A program made the position numbers and the translations under genes. Positions 7,492-8,352 of a stretch of DNA of 8,352 bases are shown here, one piece after another. Positions within the stretch are counted from its first letter, which is position 1. The number at the start of each line of letters is the position of its first letter. Under the pieces are notes generated by a model. That model ran no database searches. It saw only the letters and a list, made by a program, of their open reading frames with translations, and was not told where the DNA came from. The stretch covers positions 1 through 8,352 of the forward strand of contig JBFKFP010000127.1 of NCBI GenBank assembly GCA_041618535.1, written 5' to 3'. This stretch comes from SHLJ01 sp041618535. GTDB lineage: Bacteria; Bacteroidota; Bacteroidia; Flavobacteriales; Flavobacteriaceae.

Positions 7492-7530
7492 AGTGTTACA
7501 ATTACTGTTTATTAATCGAATTGTGTTGAG

Positions 7531-7538
7531 CAAATTTA
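7531..7538 (-). promoter_or_regulatory. Candidate Bacteroidota -7 promoter element for the repeat-protein pair
   Basis: The minus strand reads TAAATTTG, an exact TAnnTTTG match, 39 bases ahead of the ATG at 7491. Its position supports that start over the ATG at 7533. No TTTG occurs at the usual 17-23 bases upstream; the nearest, in TTTTTG at 7565-7570, is 26 away. That TTTTTG forms the loop of a small inverted repeat, CATGA at 7560-7564 and TCATG at 7571-7575, which could be a regulator site or chance. Confidence 0.45.
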
Positions 7539-7608
7539 AGTTTAGAAGCTAAGAATAACCATGACAAAAATCATGATCGAATCTAAATTGAAAGAAAAAT
7601 AAAAGTAA

Positions 7609-8352
7609 TTAGACCGCTGAAGCCTTATCAAGAGCAAATTGAAGTGGCATTCGCCTCAGGCGTTTTCCATTTAACTTGTATACAGCATTGGCGATGGCCG
7701 CACCAATGGGCCCCAATGGTGGTTCTCCAACAGCTCCGGGTTTTGTGTCGTGTTCTAGAAGGGTTACATCAATTATTTTTGGACTATCTTTCATCAGAGC
7801 CATCCTGTAGGCACCATAGATCGCCGGTTGCAGCTCACCATCCTCAACCCTCATCTCTTCATACAAAGCCGCACTTAGCCCCATGGTTATGGCTCCTTCA
7901 CATTGGGCGCGAACCAGGTCAGGGTTTATTACAATTCCGGGGTCCATGACGCATGTTACCTTATGCACTTTGATTTGTCCTTCATTTATAGATACCTCTA
8001 CCACCTGCGCACAAGGTGTATTTACATCGGTTGAAGCTGCAAATCCCATGGCAATTCCGTCACTGGCCGAATTCTGCCAGTTCGCTTTTTCAGCAGCCAC
8101 CATGATCACTTCCTTTAATCTATGACCGCGTTTATCATCCTGGATCTGTCTTAATCTGAAATCGATCGGGTCAATACCTGAGCGAACAGCCAGTTCATCC
8201 ATAAAACTCTCAATCGCAAAAGTATTTGCAAGTAGGCCAAGGCTTCTCCACCAACTTGTCGCGAAGGGTAATTTCACCCGCCATGATACCGCCCTGAAAT
8301 TCGGAATTCCTTCATACTGGAACATTCCGCCGCGCCACGCTCCAAGGTCGGC
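7609..8352 (-). CDS. Xanthine dehydrogenase/IorB-family molybdopterin-binding subunit, C-terminal part (cut by window edge)
   Basis: Large subunit of a molybdenum hydroxylase, which oxidises aldehydes or N-heterocycles and passes electrons to a separate 2Fe-2S partner. The reading frame is open to the edge of the window (ADLGAWRGG precedes the internal Met at 8325), so the true start lies outside; 247 C-terminal residues are present of roughly 700-760 expected. Family features, numbered from the edge: FAIESFMDELA (45-55) with DPIDFRLR, DPGIVINPDLVRAQCEGAI (137-155), and VGEPPLGPIGAAIANA (208-223). Glu in VGEP (210) matches the catalytic base of the family. The monosubunit layout and GEPPLGP ending resemble isoquinoline 1-oxidoreductase beta subunits (IorB) more than xanthine dehydrogenase itself, but the substrate is unknown. 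The partner iron-sulfur gene, if adjacent, would lie beyond the window. It is followed after 117 bases by the repeat-protein pair, which has its own promoter candidate. Confidence 0.88.
   Translation of the reverse strand, partial: ADLGAWRGGMFQYEGIPNFRAVSWRVKLPFATSWWRSLGLLANTFAIESFMDELAVRSGIDPIDFRLRQIQDDKRGHRLKEVIMVAAEKANWQNSASDGIAMGFAASTDVNTPCAQVVEVSINEGQIKVHKVTCVMDPGIVINPDLVRAQCEGAITMGLSAALYEEMRVEDGELQPAIYGAYRMALMKDSPKIIDVTLLEHDTKPGAVGEPPLGPIGAAIANAVYKLNGKRLRRMPLQFALDKASAV

Noticed and set aside
7644..8125. Plus-strand frames of 101 and 80 codons over the molybdopterin subunit
   Set aside because: Both are antisense shadows of a conserved enzyme frame that runs off the window edge.

Overview
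The window looks like chromosomal DNA of a marine-type Bacteroidota, most likely Flavobacteriia. The evidence is a C-terminal type IX secretion (T9SS) sorting domain, exact TAnnTTTG promoter -7 elements ahead of two genes, AT-rich spacers without strong Shine-Dalgarno sequences, and the style of the exported proteins. No RNA gene, insertion sequence, CRISPR array or phage gene was seen.

Layout. (1) 12-941 (+): exported M23 peptidase with a C-terminal LysM domain. (2) 955-3537 (-): large T9SS-exported protein with a propeller-like N-terminus, a Cys/Asp-rich calcium-binding-like segment and an unrecognised middle. (3) About 3666-3977 (+): decayed, N-terminally truncated paralogue of the C-terminal third of gene 1, with one frameshift and two internal stops. 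(4) 3978-4727 (-): MddA-type methanethiol S-methyltransferase. (5) 5020-6186 (+): exported serine hydrolase of the beta-lactamase/PBP fold. (6) 6199-6810 and 6868-7491 (-): tandem paralogues, each made of about twelve 12-residue 'VKA' repeats, one a lipoprotein and the other a signal-peptidase-I substrate. (7) 7609-8352 (-): C-terminal third of a molybdopterin-binding xanthine dehydrogenase/IorB-family subunit, cut by the window edge.

The genes do not form one pathway. Several products probably act in the envelope: the M23/LysM protein on peptidoglycan, the T9SS protein at the surface, and the serine hydrolase and two repeat proteins in the periplasm or on a membrane. MddA is a membrane enzyme of volatile sulfur metabolism. 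The only likely operon is the repeat-protein pair, transcribed from about 7525 leftward. Genes 1/2, pseudogene/mddA and hydrolase/repeat pair meet tail to tail with gaps of 0-13 bases and no convincing terminator hairpin.

The two most interesting items are the 12-residue-repeat pair, which keeps the same irregular repeat spacing in both copies and which I cannot assign to a named family, and the unlabelled M23/LysM pseudogene at 3666-3977.
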